The notes under the pieces are model-generated. The model worked only from the letters and a program-made list of their open reading frames with translations. It ran no database searches and was not told the origin of the DNA. Shown here piece by piece: positions 55,975 through 64,000 of a stretch of DNA of 64,000 nucleotides. The stretch is from Pandoraea terrae (GTDB lineage Bacteria; Pseudomonadota; Gammaproteobacteria; Burkholderiales; Burkholderiaceae): the NCBI RefSeq assembly GCF_902459695.1, contig NZ_CABPRZ010000018.1, positions 49,635-113,634 of the forward strand, in the 5' to 3' direction. Position numbers and translations under genes: made by a program. Position 1 is the stretch's first letter. The number at the start of each line of letters is the position of its first letter.

Positions 55975-57270
55975 TTACCGCGGACGCTTGTCGATGACGC
56001 GGCGGGCCTTGCCCACGGAGCGCTCGATACCGCCCACGGGCTTGACCTTGATCGCCGCCGAGATGCCGATCAGCGTCTTGATATCGCGCTTGAGCGCACC
56101 GCTTGCCGCTTGCAGGCTGGCTTCGTCGTGGCAATCCGCAGAGGCTTCAATCTCGATGACCACCGTGTCCATCGGACCTTCCTTGTCAAGGATGATCAGA
56201 TAGTGCGGCGACAGCAGTGGCTGACGCAGCAGCAGTTCCTCGATCTGCGTCGGGAACACGTTCACGCCGCGGATGATCATCATGTCGTCGGAGCGGCCGG
56301 TGATCTTTTCCATGCGGCGCATCGTGCGCGCGGTACCCGGCAGCAGACGCGTCAGGTCGCGCGTGCGGTAACGGATGATCGGCAGGGCTTCTTTCGTCAG
56401 CGACGTGAAGACGAGTTCGCCGAATTCGCCGTCCGGCAACACTTCGCCGGTGTCGGGGTTGATGATTTCCGGATAGAAGTGATCTTCCCAGATGGTCGGG
56501 CCATCCTTCGTTTCGGCGCATTCCGACGCCACGCCCGGGCCCATCACTTCCGACAGGCCGTAGATGTCGACCGCGTCGATGCCCATGCGCTTTTCGATGG
56601 CGGTGCGCATGTCGTTCGTCCACGGCTCTGCGCCGAAAATGCCGATGCGCAGCGACGACTCGGCCGGGGCGAGGCCCTGGCGCTCGAACTCGTCGGCGAT
56701 CGCCAGCATATAGCTTGGCGTGACCATGATGATGTCGGGCCTGAAGTCCTGGATCAGCTGGACCTGCTTCTCGGTCTGGCCGCCGCCGAACGGGATCACC
56801 GTCAGGCCGCAGCGTTCCGCACCGTAGTGCGCGCCGAGGCCGCCCGTAAACAAACCGTAGCCGTAGCTGACGTGCACTTTGTCGCCGCGGCGGGCGCCGG
56901 CGGCGCGGATCGAGCGCGCAACGAGATCGGCCCAGTTGCTGATGTCGTTCGCGGTGTAGCCGACGACCGTGGGCTTGCCCGTCGTGCCTGACGAAGCATG
57001 TACGCGCGACACGTTTTCCATCGGCACGGCAAACATGCCGAACGGATAGTTGTCACGCAGATCGTTCTTCGTGGTGAACGGGAACTTGGCGAGATCGGCC
57101 AGCGATTTCACATCGTCGGGGTGCACGCCGGCGTCGTCGAATTTCTTGCGATAGACCGGCGAATTGTCGTAGGCATGCCGCAGGGACCACTTCAGGCGTT
57201 CGAGCTGAAGGGTCTGCAGTTCGTCGAGGCTCGCTTTCTCGATGGACTCGAGCGGCAAGGCGGTGGTCAT
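55975..57270 (-). CDS. paaK: Phenylacetate-CoA ligase
   Basis: 431 residues, the PaaK length. It activates phenylacetate with ATP and CoA. Seen: AMP-binding loop HASSGTTGKPTVVGYT (about 91-106), YGLSEVMGPGVASEC, and the C-terminal GRSDDMMIIRGVNVFPTQIE. AAGGAG precedes the ATG. Last gene of the paaN-paaJ-paaG-paaI-paaK operon. Confidence 0.96.
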   Translation of the reverse strand: MTTALPLESIEKASLDELQTLQLERLKWSLRHAYDNSPVYRKKFDDAGVHPDDVKSLADLAKFPFTTKNDLRDNYPFGMFAVPMENVSRVHASSGTTGKPTVVGYTANDISNWADLVARSIRAAGARRGDKVHVSYGYGLFTGGLGAHYGAERCGLTVIPFGGGQTEKQVQLIQDFRPDIIMVTPSYMLAIADEFERQGLAPAESSLRIGIFGAEPWTNDMRTAIEKRMGIDAVDIYGLSEVMGPGVASECAETKDGPTIWEDHFYPEIINPDTGEVLPDGEFGELVFTSLTKEALPIIRYRTRDLTRLLPGTARTMRRMEKITGRSDDMMIIRGVNVFPTQIEELLLRQPLLSPHYLIILDKEGPMDTVVIEIEASADCHDEASLQAASGALKRDIKTLIGISAAIKVKPVGGIERSVGKARRVIDKRPR

Positions 57271-57341
57271 GACTGTCTCCTTGGGACACTACTCAATGAA
57301 TCTCGCGAACGCCTGCGGCGGATTCGCGCGCTGCCGGGGCG

Positions 57342-57821
57342 TCAGACGACGTTGCCCTTGATCTGTGCGGATTTGCCGCGGAACATTGCGACGACTTCGC
57401 CGGCGGCGTTCGTCACCCGAATGTCGTAGATGCCGTAACGGCCCGACAGCACTTGTTCCGAGGCCTCGGCCGTGAGCGTATCGCCGCCGTACACGGGCTT
57501 CAGGAATTCAATGCTGCAACCGGCGGCGACGGTGTTGATGTTGTGGCTGTTGCAGGCGAACGCGAAGGTCGAGTCGGCCAGCGTAAACATCAGGCCGCCG
57601 TGACAAATGGCGTGGCCGTTGAGGAATTCGTCGCGCACACGCATGGTCATGCGGGCGTAGCCGGGACGGATTTCCTGCAATTCGATGCCGAGCCATTGGC
57701 TGCAGCGATCGGCACTGTACATTGCGTCACCGGCGGCACGCGCCAGCTGATCAGGCGTCATGTCCGCCGAGGTAGCGGCGCTCGGCGTGCTCGGGGCGTG
57801 TTGGGCGTTCTGCATACTCAT
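57342..57821 (-). CDS. paaI: Hydroxyphenylacetyl-CoA thioesterase PaaI
   Basis: 159 residues. Hotdog fold with the PaaI motif NGHAICHGGLMFTLADSTFAFACNS split here as HAICHGGLMF and LADSTFAFACN; the catalytic Asp is in LADST. It rescues CoA from dead-end acyl-CoA intermediates of the pathway. The ATG at 57821 gives the usual length; in-frame ATGs at 57815 and 57839 are alternatives because none has a clear ribosome site. Confidence 0.92.
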   Translation of the reverse strand: MSMQNAQHAPSTPSAATSADMTPDQLARAAGDAMYSADRCSQWLGIELQEIRPGYARMTMRVRDEFLNGHAICHGGLMFTLADSTFAFACNSHNINTVAAGCSIEFLKPVYGGDTLTAEASEQVLSGRYGIYDIRVTNAAGEVVAMFRGKSAQIKGNVV

Positions 57822-57873
57822 GGGGGGCGGGTTCGTCATTAACGTCTGGGCGCTGGGCGTGCTGGCGGGCGAA

Positions 57874-58659
57874 TCAACGGCCTTCGAAGCGCGCGCCGCG
57901 CTTTTGCAGGAACGCGTTGACGCCTTCGGCATAGTCGTACGACGCCCCGAGCGCACGCTGATGGTCGCGTTCGAGATCGAGCTGCGCATCGAGCGTGTTC
58001 GTGGCCGAGGCGTACAGGCTGTCCTTGATGGCGGAGAGGGCGCGCGTCGGTTGCGAAGCGAGATGCGCGGCCAACTTCTGCGCTTCAGCTGCGAGTACGT
58101 CGTCGTCGACACAGCGCCAGATCAGGCCCCACTGTTCGGCCTGTTCTGCGGAGAGCTTGTCGCCGAGCATGGCGAGGCCCATGGCGCGGGCCATGCCGAC
58201 GCGTTGCGGCAGGAACCACGTGCCGCCCGTATCGGGCAGCAGGCCGATCTTCACAAACGCCTGAATGAAATTGACGGAGCGCGCGGCGAGCACGATGTCG
58301 CATGCCAGCGCGAGGTTCGCGCCGGCGCCGGCGGCGGTGCCGTTGACGGCGGCGATTACCGGCATTGGAAGCGCCCGCAGGCGTTTGACGAGCGGATTGA
58401 AGTTCGCGTCAATCAATTCGCCGAGATCGGTCATGCTGCCCGGCGTGAAATCGAGGTCGGCGAGATCCTGCCCCGCGCAGAACCCGCGGCCGGCACCGGT
58501 CAGGACCAGCGCGCGGGCGCCTTGCTGTTCGGCGGCGTCGATGGCGTCGCGCAGTTCGGCGTGCATTTGCCGGGTAAAGCTGTTGAGCTTGTCCGGGCGA
58601 TTGAGCGTCAGCGTGGCAACGTTGGCCTCGACGGCCAGGCGAACCGTGGGTTCTGTCAT
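57874..58659 (-). CDS. paaG: Ring-1,2-epoxyphenylacetyl-CoA isomerase PaaG
   Basis: 261 residues of the crotonase family. Seen: GAGRGFCAGQDLAD (oxyanion hole), NGTAAGAGANLALACD, and VKIGLLPDTGGTWFLPQRVG with the active Asp. PaaG turns the ring epoxide into an oxepin before hydrolytic opening. Start ATG 58659 follows GGAGGAG; the longer frame is not conserved. Confidence 0.93.
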   Translation of the reverse strand: MTEPTVRLAVEANVATLTLNRPDKLNSFTRQMHAELRDAIDAAEQQGARALVLTGAGRGFCAGQDLADLDFTPGSMTDLGELIDANFNPLVKRLRALPMPVIAAVNGTAAGAGANLALACDIVLAARSVNFIQAFVKIGLLPDTGGTWFLPQRVGMARAMGLAMLGDKLSAEQAEQWGLIWRCVDDDVLAAEAQKLAAHLASQPTRALSAIKDSLYASATNTLDAQLDLERDHQRALGASYDYAEGVNAFLQKRGARFEGR

Positions 58660-58723
58660 GGGGCTCCTCCAGTACTGTCTATTCGTTATATCGGGTTGAC
58701 GGATCTGCGCGCATTGAACCATT

Positions 58724-59926
58724 TCAGACGCGCTCGATGGCGATCGCGATGCCTTGGCCCACGCCGATGCACATCGTGCACAGCGCGAAACGCCCGCCGG
58801 TGCGATGCAACTGATACATGGCGGTCGTCACCAGACGTGCGCCCGAGGCGCCGAGCGGGTGACCGAGGGCGATGGCGCCGCCGTTCGGGTTCACGCGCGC
58901 GTCGTCGTCGGCCACGCCCAACTGGCGCAGCACGGCGAGGCCCTGGCTGGCGAACGCTTCGTTGAGTTCGATCACGTCGAACTGATCGATGGTCATGCCG
59001 AGCTGCGCCAGCAGCTTTTGCGTGGCAGGTGCCGGGCCGATGCCCATGATGCGCGGCGACACGCCGGCGGTGGCCATGCCGAGGATGCGGGCGCGCGGCG
59101 TCAGGCCATGCTGCTTGACGGCGGCTTCGCTCGCGATCAACAGCGCGCAAGCGCCGTCGTTGACGCCCGACGCATTACCGGCAGTCACGGAACCGTCGGG
59201 GCGCACCACGCCTTTGAGCTTTGCCAGCGATTCGAGACTGGTAGCGCGCGGATGCTCGTCGCGATCGACGATCAGCGGGTCGCCCTTCTTCTGGGCGATG
59301 GTCACCGCGGCGATTTCCTGTGCAAGCGTGCCGTCGGCTTGCGCTCGGGCGGCCTTTTCCTGGCTGCGCAACGCGAACAGGTCCTGATCGGCGCGGCTGA
59401 TCTTGAAATCATCCGCGACGTTCTCGGCGGTCTCGGGCATCGAGTCGACGCCGTACTGCGCTTTCATGAGACGGTTGACGAAACGCCAGCCGATGGTCGT
59501 GTCGAAGATCGACGATTGGCGCGAGAAGGCGCTGTCGGCCTTGCCCATGACGAACGGGGCGCGCGTCATCGATTCGACGCCGCCGGCGATCAGCAGCGAG
59601 GCCTCGCCGGCCTTGATGGCGCGCGCGGCGGTGCCGACCGCGTCCATGCCCGAGCCGCACAGGCGGTTGAGCGTCACGCCGGGCACGTCGAGCGGCAGCT
59701 CCGCGAGCAGGGCGGACATCCGGGCGACGTTGCGGTTGTCTTCGCCGGCCTGATTGGCGCAGCCGTAGAACACGTCCTCGACGGCGGACCAGTCCACCGA
59801 CGGATTGCGCGCGATCAGGGCCCTGATCGGCACGGCGCCGAGATCGTCGGCCCGGACGTCCTTGAGCGCGCCGCCATAGCGGCCGAAGGGGGTGCGAATC
59901 GCATCGCAAATGAAAGCGTCAGTCAT
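58724..59926 (-). CDS. paaJ: 3-Oxoadipyl-CoA/3-oxo-5,6-dehydrosuberyl-CoA thiolase
   Basis: 400 residues of thiolase II family. Nucleophile Cys90 in NRLCGSGMDAV, catalytic His in GGAIALGHPLGASGAR and second Cys in CTMCIGVGQG. It makes acetyl-CoA in the last steps of phenylacetate (and beta-ketoadipate) breakdown; PcaF is the near-identical alternative name. An eight-C tract lies 17 bases upstream of the ATG on this strand. Confidence 0.92.
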   Translation of the reverse strand: MTDAFICDAIRTPFGRYGGALKDVRADDLGAVPIRALIARNPSVDWSAVEDVFYGCANQAGEDNRNVARMSALLAELPLDVPGVTLNRLCGSGMDAVGTAARAIKAGEASLLIAGGVESMTRAPFVMGKADSAFSRQSSIFDTTIGWRFVNRLMKAQYGVDSMPETAENVADDFKISRADQDLFALRSQEKAARAQADGTLAQEIAAVTIAQKKGDPLIVDRDEHPRATSLESLAKLKGVVRPDGSVTAGNASGVNDGACALLIASEAAVKQHGLTPRARILGMATAGVSPRIMGIGPAPATQKLLAQLGMTIDQFDVIELNEAFASQGLAVLRQLGVADDDARVNPNGGAIALGHPLGASGARLVTTAMYQLHRTGGRFALCTMCIGVGQGIAIAIERV

Positions 59927-60113
59927 GTCTCTCTATCCTCTTGGGGGGGGTGAACACTCGTGTGGATGACGACGAGTGCGCCCTAATAGTAGTGGCTTTC
60001 ACGAGCGCTCGCGTAGTCCGCATGACGGAGCCGGCAGCGGGGACGCCACGGCCCCCGATCCTGCCGGCAACGCTGCTGCGGCCTACGCGCTCTCCATCGG
60101 CCGGATACCGTCC

Positions 60114-61817
60114 TCAGGCGGCGCTCGGCGCGTCTTGCGCGCTCTTGGCCGGCACATGGCGACGGCTTTGCACGACGCGGAAGCGATTGGAAACGAACGC
60201 CGCGTCGGCCAGGCTGGCGTTGGCCGCCGGATTGGCGCCGGTGCCGTGAAAGTCCGAGAAGGCGGCCGACTGGTTGACGAACACGCCGCCGGTGAGATTG
60301 AGCGACAGCGCCACGCCGCCGGTGAGCGCGGCGTCGACGGCAGCGGCTTCGCCTTCCGCGGTCGTCGTGTAGGCGGCCAGCGTCAGCGCACCGTGATCGC
60401 GGGCGATGCGGCCGGCCAGGTCAAACGCCTGGGCGCTGCTATCGACGGCAATGAAGAATGCGATCGGGCCGAACCATTCGCGCGTGAAGACGTTTTCGTC
60501 CTTGACGTCGAGTTGCAGCAGGAGCGGCGTGCGCACGCGCGCATCGGCAAACGCCGGGTGCACGAGCGGCTGGCTGTCGAGCACGACCTTGCCGGCCTTG
60601 CGGGCTTCATCGATCCGCGCGACGACGCCTTCGTTCTGAATCGCGCCGATCAGTTCGACGGCCTTGGCCGGGTCGCTCGTCAACTTCTGTACGCCGCCGG
60701 CAATGGCGGCGACGACGTCATCGAACGATACTTTGCCTTCCGGCGTTTCGATGCCGTCACGCGGGATATAGATGTTCTGCGGTGCGGTACACATCTGGCC
60801 GGAGTACAGGGCCAGCGAGAACGCGACGTTGCGGGCGAGACCCTTCAGGTCGTCGGTCGAATCGATGACGATCTGGTTGACGCCCGCCTTCTCCGTGTAC
60901 ACCTGCGCCTGGCGAGCGTTGGTTTCGAGCCAGTCGCCGTTTGCGGTGCTGCCGGTGAAATCGATGACACGCACTTCGCCGCGCTTCGCGAGTTGCTGGA
61001 CGATGGCGCCGTCGTTCGGATTGGTGGCGGCCAGCGTGACGACGTCCGGATCGAAGCCGGCCTCGGCCAGCACTTCACGGGCGATCTTGACGGTGATCGC
61101 GAGCGGCAGGATCGCGCCCGGATGCGGTTTGACGATCACCGCGTTGCCGGTGGCAAGGCTCGCGAACAGGCCGGGATAGCCGTTCCACGTCGGGAAGGTG
61201 CAGCAGCCCAGCACCAGCGCAACGCCGCGCGGCACGATCGTGAAACGCTTTTCCATCGCGAGCGGCGGGTTCTTGCCCTGCGGCTTTTCCCAGTAGGCGG
61301 TGCCGGGGATGCGGCGCAGTTCGTCCCATGCATAGGCGACAGCCTCGAGGCCGCGATCCTGCGCGTGCGGGCCGCCTGCCTGGAAAGCCATCATGAAGGC
61401 CTGGCCGGTCGTGTGCATGACGGCATTGGCCATCTCGAAGCTGCGCGCGTTCAGGCGCTTGAGGATTTCAAGCGAGACACCGACCCAGGCGTCGGGCGTG
61501 GCGGCGCGCCAGCTGGCGTGCGCCTTCGTCACGCGGGCGAGCAGGGTATCGATGTCGAATCCGGGATAGGTCGTACCGAGGGCGAAACCGAATGGGGATG
61601 TTTCCTGGCCGGCGGTGCCGGTGCTGCCTTGTTGTTCCAAAGGAAAAGCGGCATTCAGATATTGCTTGAACGCGGCTTCGCCGTCGGCCTGTGCCGTTTC
61701 GCCATACACCCGGGGGCTCGGCATTTCGGAAAACGGGCTCCAGTAACCGCGCGATTCGATCGTGTGCAGCGCGCGTTCGAGGGTCTCTTGATGCTTTGCG
61801 AAAAAGGGATGGGTCAT
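60114..61817 (-). CDS. paaN: Phenylacetate degradation aldehyde dehydrogenase PaaN
   Basis: 567 residues, larger than ordinary aldehyde dehydrogenases. Seen: IDFTGSTANGDWL, GVNQIVIDSTDD, catalytic Cys in YSGQMCTAPQNIYIP and EWFGPIAFFIAVD. PaaN proteins replace the dehydrogenase half of PaaZ, oxidising the ring-opened CoA semialdehyde. Start ATG 61817 gives the conserved N-terminus. First gene of the minus-strand paa operon; the promoter with a PaaR-like dyad lies about 110 bases upstream. Confidence 0.92.
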   Translation of the reverse strand: MTHPFFAKHQETLERALHTIESRGYWSPFSEMPSPRVYGETAQADGEAAFKQYLNAAFPLEQQGSTGTAGQETSPFGFALGTTYPGFDIDTLLARVTKAHASWRAATPDAWVGVSLEILKRLNARSFEMANAVMHTTGQAFMMAFQAGGPHAQDRGLEAVAYAWDELRRIPGTAYWEKPQGKNPPLAMEKRFTIVPRGVALVLGCCTFPTWNGYPGLFASLATGNAVIVKPHPGAILPLAITVKIAREVLAEAGFDPDVVTLAATNPNDGAIVQQLAKRGEVRVIDFTGSTANGDWLETNARQAQVYTEKAGVNQIVIDSTDDLKGLARNVAFSLALYSGQMCTAPQNIYIPRDGIETPEGKVSFDDVVAAIAGGVQKLTSDPAKAVELIGAIQNEGVVARIDEARKAGKVVLDSQPLVHPAFADARVRTPLLLQLDVKDENVFTREWFGPIAFFIAVDSSAQAFDLAGRIARDHGALTLAAYTTTAEGEAAAVDAALTGGVALSLNLTGGVFVNQSAAFSDFHGTGANPAANASLADAAFVSNRFRVVQSRRHVPAKSAQDAPSAA

Positions 61818-62163
61818 GGCGGTGGCAATTTCCGTGGCTAGGAGGACGTATCTATTAATAGGCGATGCGGACGACAGATGCACGGCGACCCCCGGGAAAC
61901 GCCTGAAAAACGTGGGAGATCGCGGTGTTATTAATAAACCGACCGGTTGGTTTGTTAATATAGCACCAATTCCCGTGCCCGGGTAGCGGCGCATCCAAGG
62001 GCTTTCCCTTGGACCCGGACGCGAATGGCGTTATCTTGATGCATCAGCGTGGTATTGAGACCTCGGCACACAGGCCGGTCCCGTTGTCGGGGCCCGAGTT
62101 GGTCGGGGAAGAGGCCGCGCGGGTGCATCTTCAGATAACAATGCAGGTATTGGAGGAGTTACG
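61818..62163. other. Divergent paaN/paaF control region
   Basis: 346 bases without a gene. It contains the palindrome CTATTAATAG at 61852-61861, the paaN promoter and PaaR-like operator at 61931-61958, and, to the right, a GC-rich leader to paaF ending in GGAGGAG. A separate paaF promoter is not obvious; TAATAT at 61956-61961 on the plus strand may be its -10. Confidence 0.6.
61931..61958 (-). promoter_or_regulatory. paaN promoter with embedded PaaR-like operator
   Basis: Minus strand: -35 TTAACA (61958-61953), 16-base spacer, -10 TATTAA (61936-61931). The spacer is filled by a near-perfect dyad, AACCAACCGGTCGGTT with centre ACCGGT, of the type bound by TetR-family PaaR repressors in beta-proteobacteria. 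Repression by steric block, relieved by phenylacetyl-CoA, is inferred. Confidence 0.65.
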
Positions 62164-62940
62164 ATGACATTTGAGAATATTCTTGTAGAGACGCGCGGTC
62201 GGGTGGGGCTTGTGACGTTGAACCGCCCGAAGGCACTCAACGCGCTGAACGATGCGTTGATGGATGAACTCGGCGCGGCCCTGACCGCGTTCGACGCCGA
62301 CGACGCCGTGAGCGTGATGATCATCACGGGCAGCGAGAAGGCCTTCGCGGCAGGTGCGGACATCGGCATGATGTCGCAGTACACCTATATGGACGTCTTC
62401 AAGGGTGACTACATCACCCGCAACTGGGAGACGATCCGCCGCATCCGCAAGCCGGTGATCGCGGCGGTGTCCGGCTTCGCGCTGGGTGGCGGTTGTGAAT
62501 TGGCGATGATGTGCGACTTCATCATCGCGTCCGACACGGCAAAGTTCGGCCAGCCCGAAATCAAGCTGGGGATCATCCCGGGCGCCGGCGGCACGCAGCG
62601 TTTGCCGCGCGCGATTTCCAAATCGAAGGCGATGGACATGTGCCTGACTGCGCGTTTCATGGATTCGGCCGAGGCCGAGCGCGCCGGGCTGGTATCGCGT
62701 GTGGTGCCGGCCGACAAGTTGCTTGATGAGGCGTTCTCGGCCGCAAACACGATCGCCGAATTCTCGCTGCCGGTCGTGATGGCGGCCAAGGAGTCGGTCA
62801 ATCGCGCGTACGAGACAACGCTCGCCGAGGGCGTGCAATACGAACGCCGCCTGTTCCATTCACTGTTTGCGACGGAAGATCAGAAAGAAGGCATGGCGGC
62901 GTTTGTCGAAAAGCGCAAGCCTGTTTTCAAACATCGCTGA
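62164..62940 (+). CDS. paaF: Enoyl-CoA hydratase (PaaF/2,3-dehydroadipyl-CoA hydratase)
   Basis: 258 residues of the crotonase family with both catalytic Glu residues in place: [13 protein letters not shown] and [31 protein letters not shown] forms the oxyanion hole. GGAGGAG precedes the ATG. Divergence from paaN across a PaaR-like site supports the phenylacetate assignment; by sequence alone it could be a general short-chain hydratase. Confidence 0.88.
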   Translation: MTFENILVETRGRVGLVTLNRPKALNALNDALMDELGAALTAFDADDAVSVMIITGSEKAFAAGADIGMMSQYTYMDVFKGDYITRNWETIRRIRKPVIAAVSGFALGGGCELAMMCDFIIASDTAKFGQPEIKLGIIPGAGGTQRLPRAISKSKAMDMCLTARFMDSAEAERAGLVSRVVPADKLLDEAFSAANTIAEFSLPVVMAAKESVNRAYETTLAEGVQYERRLFHSLFATEDQKEGMAAFVEKRKPVFKHR

Positions 62941-63029
62941 ACCTCGCTCGAGGGATATCTCTGGGATTCGGCATCCGTCAGGGTGCCGCCCTATGATAGT
63001 CTGCCGGTTTTTTAATCGAGGACGATACG

Positions 63030-63833
63030 ATGTCGATGAATCGACGTGCATTTGCGCTTGCCTTGGTGGTGTCCTCGGGGCTGCTGTTGGCTGCGTGCGG
63101 CAAGAAGGAAGAGAGCGTCTCCGGGCGTTCGGTGGGACCGGCCGGTAGTCAGCCGGTTTATGTGGTGGGATCGGATGCGGCTTATGCGCCGTTCGAGTAT
63201 GAGACCGATACCCGTCAAGTTGCCGGGTTCGATATCGATGTCATGAAGGCGGTGGCCGACAAGGCCGGTATTTCGATCCGCTTTATCAATACCCCGTTCG
63301 AGGGGATCTTCAATTCCCTGGTGCAAGGCGATCGCGACATCCTGATCTCCGCCATCACGATCACGGACGAACGCCGCAAGCAGATGGATTTTTCGGCACC
63401 CTATTTCGAGGCGTCACAACTGATCGCGGTACCGTCGGGGTCGAAGGTGTCGAAGTTCGAGGACCTGAAGGCGCTGAAGGTGGGCGTGCAGACGGCAACC
63501 ACGGGCGACGAAGTCGTGCAGAAACTGATGGGCAAGAACAATCCGTCGGTGAAGCGCTTCGAAGGCACGCCATTGGCGCTGAAGGAACTGGAGGCGGGCG
63601 GCGTCGATGCGGTCGTGGCCGACAACGGAGTGGTGGTGAATTTCGTGACGAACAATCCGGACGCGCGGCTGCGTACGGTGAGCGACGAAGCGTTTCCCAA
63701 GGAGTATTACGGGATCGCAGTTCGCAAGGGCGACGCCGAACTGCTGGATAAGATCAACAAGGGCATCGACGCGATCAGGTCGGACGGTACCTATGATGCG
63801 ATCTACGCGCGCTACTTCGGCAAGAAGCCTTAG
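63030..63833 (+). CDS. Polar amino acid ABC transporter binding lipoprotein
   Basis: 267 residues of family 3 (SBP_bac_3). Lipobox LLAAC with Cys23, then GSDAAYAPFEYETD, VAGFDIDVMKAVADKAG, GDRDILISAITITDERRKQMDFS and VGVQTATTGDEVVQKL. These are the contacts for amino-acid binding (lysine/arginine/ornithine/glutamine types). No permease or ATPase gene is within the window; one may follow to the right, though a strong terminator intervenes. Just upstream, TATGAT near 62992 may be its -10. Confidence 0.92.
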   Translation: MSMNRRAFALALVVSSGLLLAACGKKEESVSGRSVGPAGSQPVYVVGSDAAYAPFEYETDTRQVAGFDIDVMKAVADKAGISIRFINTPFEGIFNSLVQGDRDILISAITITDERRKQMDFSAPYFEASQLIAVPSGSKVSKFEDLKALKVGVQTATTGDEVVQKLMGKNNPSVKRFEGTPLALKELEAGGVDAVVADNGVVVNFVTNNPDARLRTVSDEAFPKEYYGIAVRKGDAELLDKINKGIDAIRSDGTYDAIYARYFGKKP

Positions 63834-63861
63834 GCTTCGCGCCTGAGATGCTGGACGAGAA

Positions 63862-63903
63862 CAAGCGGGACAAGGCGCAAGCCTTGTCCCGCTTGGCTTT
63901 TTT
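63862..63903 (+). terminator. Intrinsic terminator after binding lipoprotein gene
   Basis: Fifteen-base perfect arms (CAAGCGGGACAAGGC and GCCTTGTCCCGCTTG), four-base loop, then GC and six T. It is one of the strongest terminators in the window. Confidence 0.9.
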
Positions 63904-64000
63904 GTGGGGCAGTCCGAGGATTTTCAAATTATTTTCACAAAGGGCTTGCGCACTTCGTTGGACTTCACTAATATCTCGTTTCTCGCAAACAACGCGACGC
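63904..64000. other. Right edge, no gene seen
   Basis: About 97 bases after the terminator, AT-richer than average (TTTTCAAATTATTTTCACAAAG). Probably the promoter region of the next gene, outside the window. Confidence 0.4.

Overview
The window is a stretch of core chromosome from a high-GC betaproteobacterium of the order Burkholderiales, most likely Burkholderiaceae and possibly Pandoraea. The genus is a guess; the order is supported by the hemA-prfA-prmC-grxD-ubiX run, the rpe-gph-trpEGDC run, a second stand-alone infA, and a paaN-type phenylacetate cluster. I see no insertion sequences, prophage, CRISPR array, rRNA or tRNA gene. Coding density is high and most genes sit in short operons, many with ATGA or GTGA start/stop overlaps.

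Layout, left: bases 1-17400 form an amine/opine-like catabolic island. On the minus strand are an Lrp-type regulator, a class III aminotransferase, a GhrA-like ketoacid reductase and a double-GNAT protein. On the plus strand are an aldehyde dehydrogenase, a type II HAD hydrolase, a PuuB-like FAD oxidase, and a complete dipeptide/opine-type ABC importer (binding protein, two permeases, a fused double ATPase). A three-subunit HcnABC/opine-oxidase-like dehydrogenase and a minimal AraC regulator follow. Import, oxidative cleavage of a secondary amine, and use of the aldehyde, amine and ketoacid products would form one pathway, but its substrate is unknown.

Middle: 17400-25033 holds a CBS-pair protein, a TTG-start infA, an acylphosphatase lacking its usual catalytic Asn, a metallophosphoesterase, a MazG-like protein, a ferredoxin, ettA, and a 3-hydroxybutyrate dehydrogenase/patatin pair. 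25061-29825 (minus) is an accessory chemosensory operon (soluble double-PAS receptor, CheR, CheD, triple-CheW) with no kinase or response regulator. 30384-31387 holds three small envelope proteins. 31496-35818 (minus) is hemA-prfA-prmC-grxD-ubiX. 36128-46650 holds a GlsB-like protein, a DHA2 efflux pump, ychF, an envelope protein, a UbiH-family hydroxylase, dsbC, an M61 peptidase, a LysR/azoR divergent pair and a pirin.

Right: 46675-53961 (minus) is rpe-gph-[trp leader]-trpE-trpG-trpD-trpC-CYTH-ung. The trpE leader encodes a short peptide with three Trp codons followed by an intrinsic terminator, indicating ribosome-mediated attenuation. Then come apaG and mltA (plus), the phenylacetate genes paaN-paaJ-paaG-paaI-paaK (minus), and a divergent paaF (plus). 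A PaaR-like dyad sits inside the paaN promoter. The window ends with a polar amino acid binding lipoprotein and a strong terminator.
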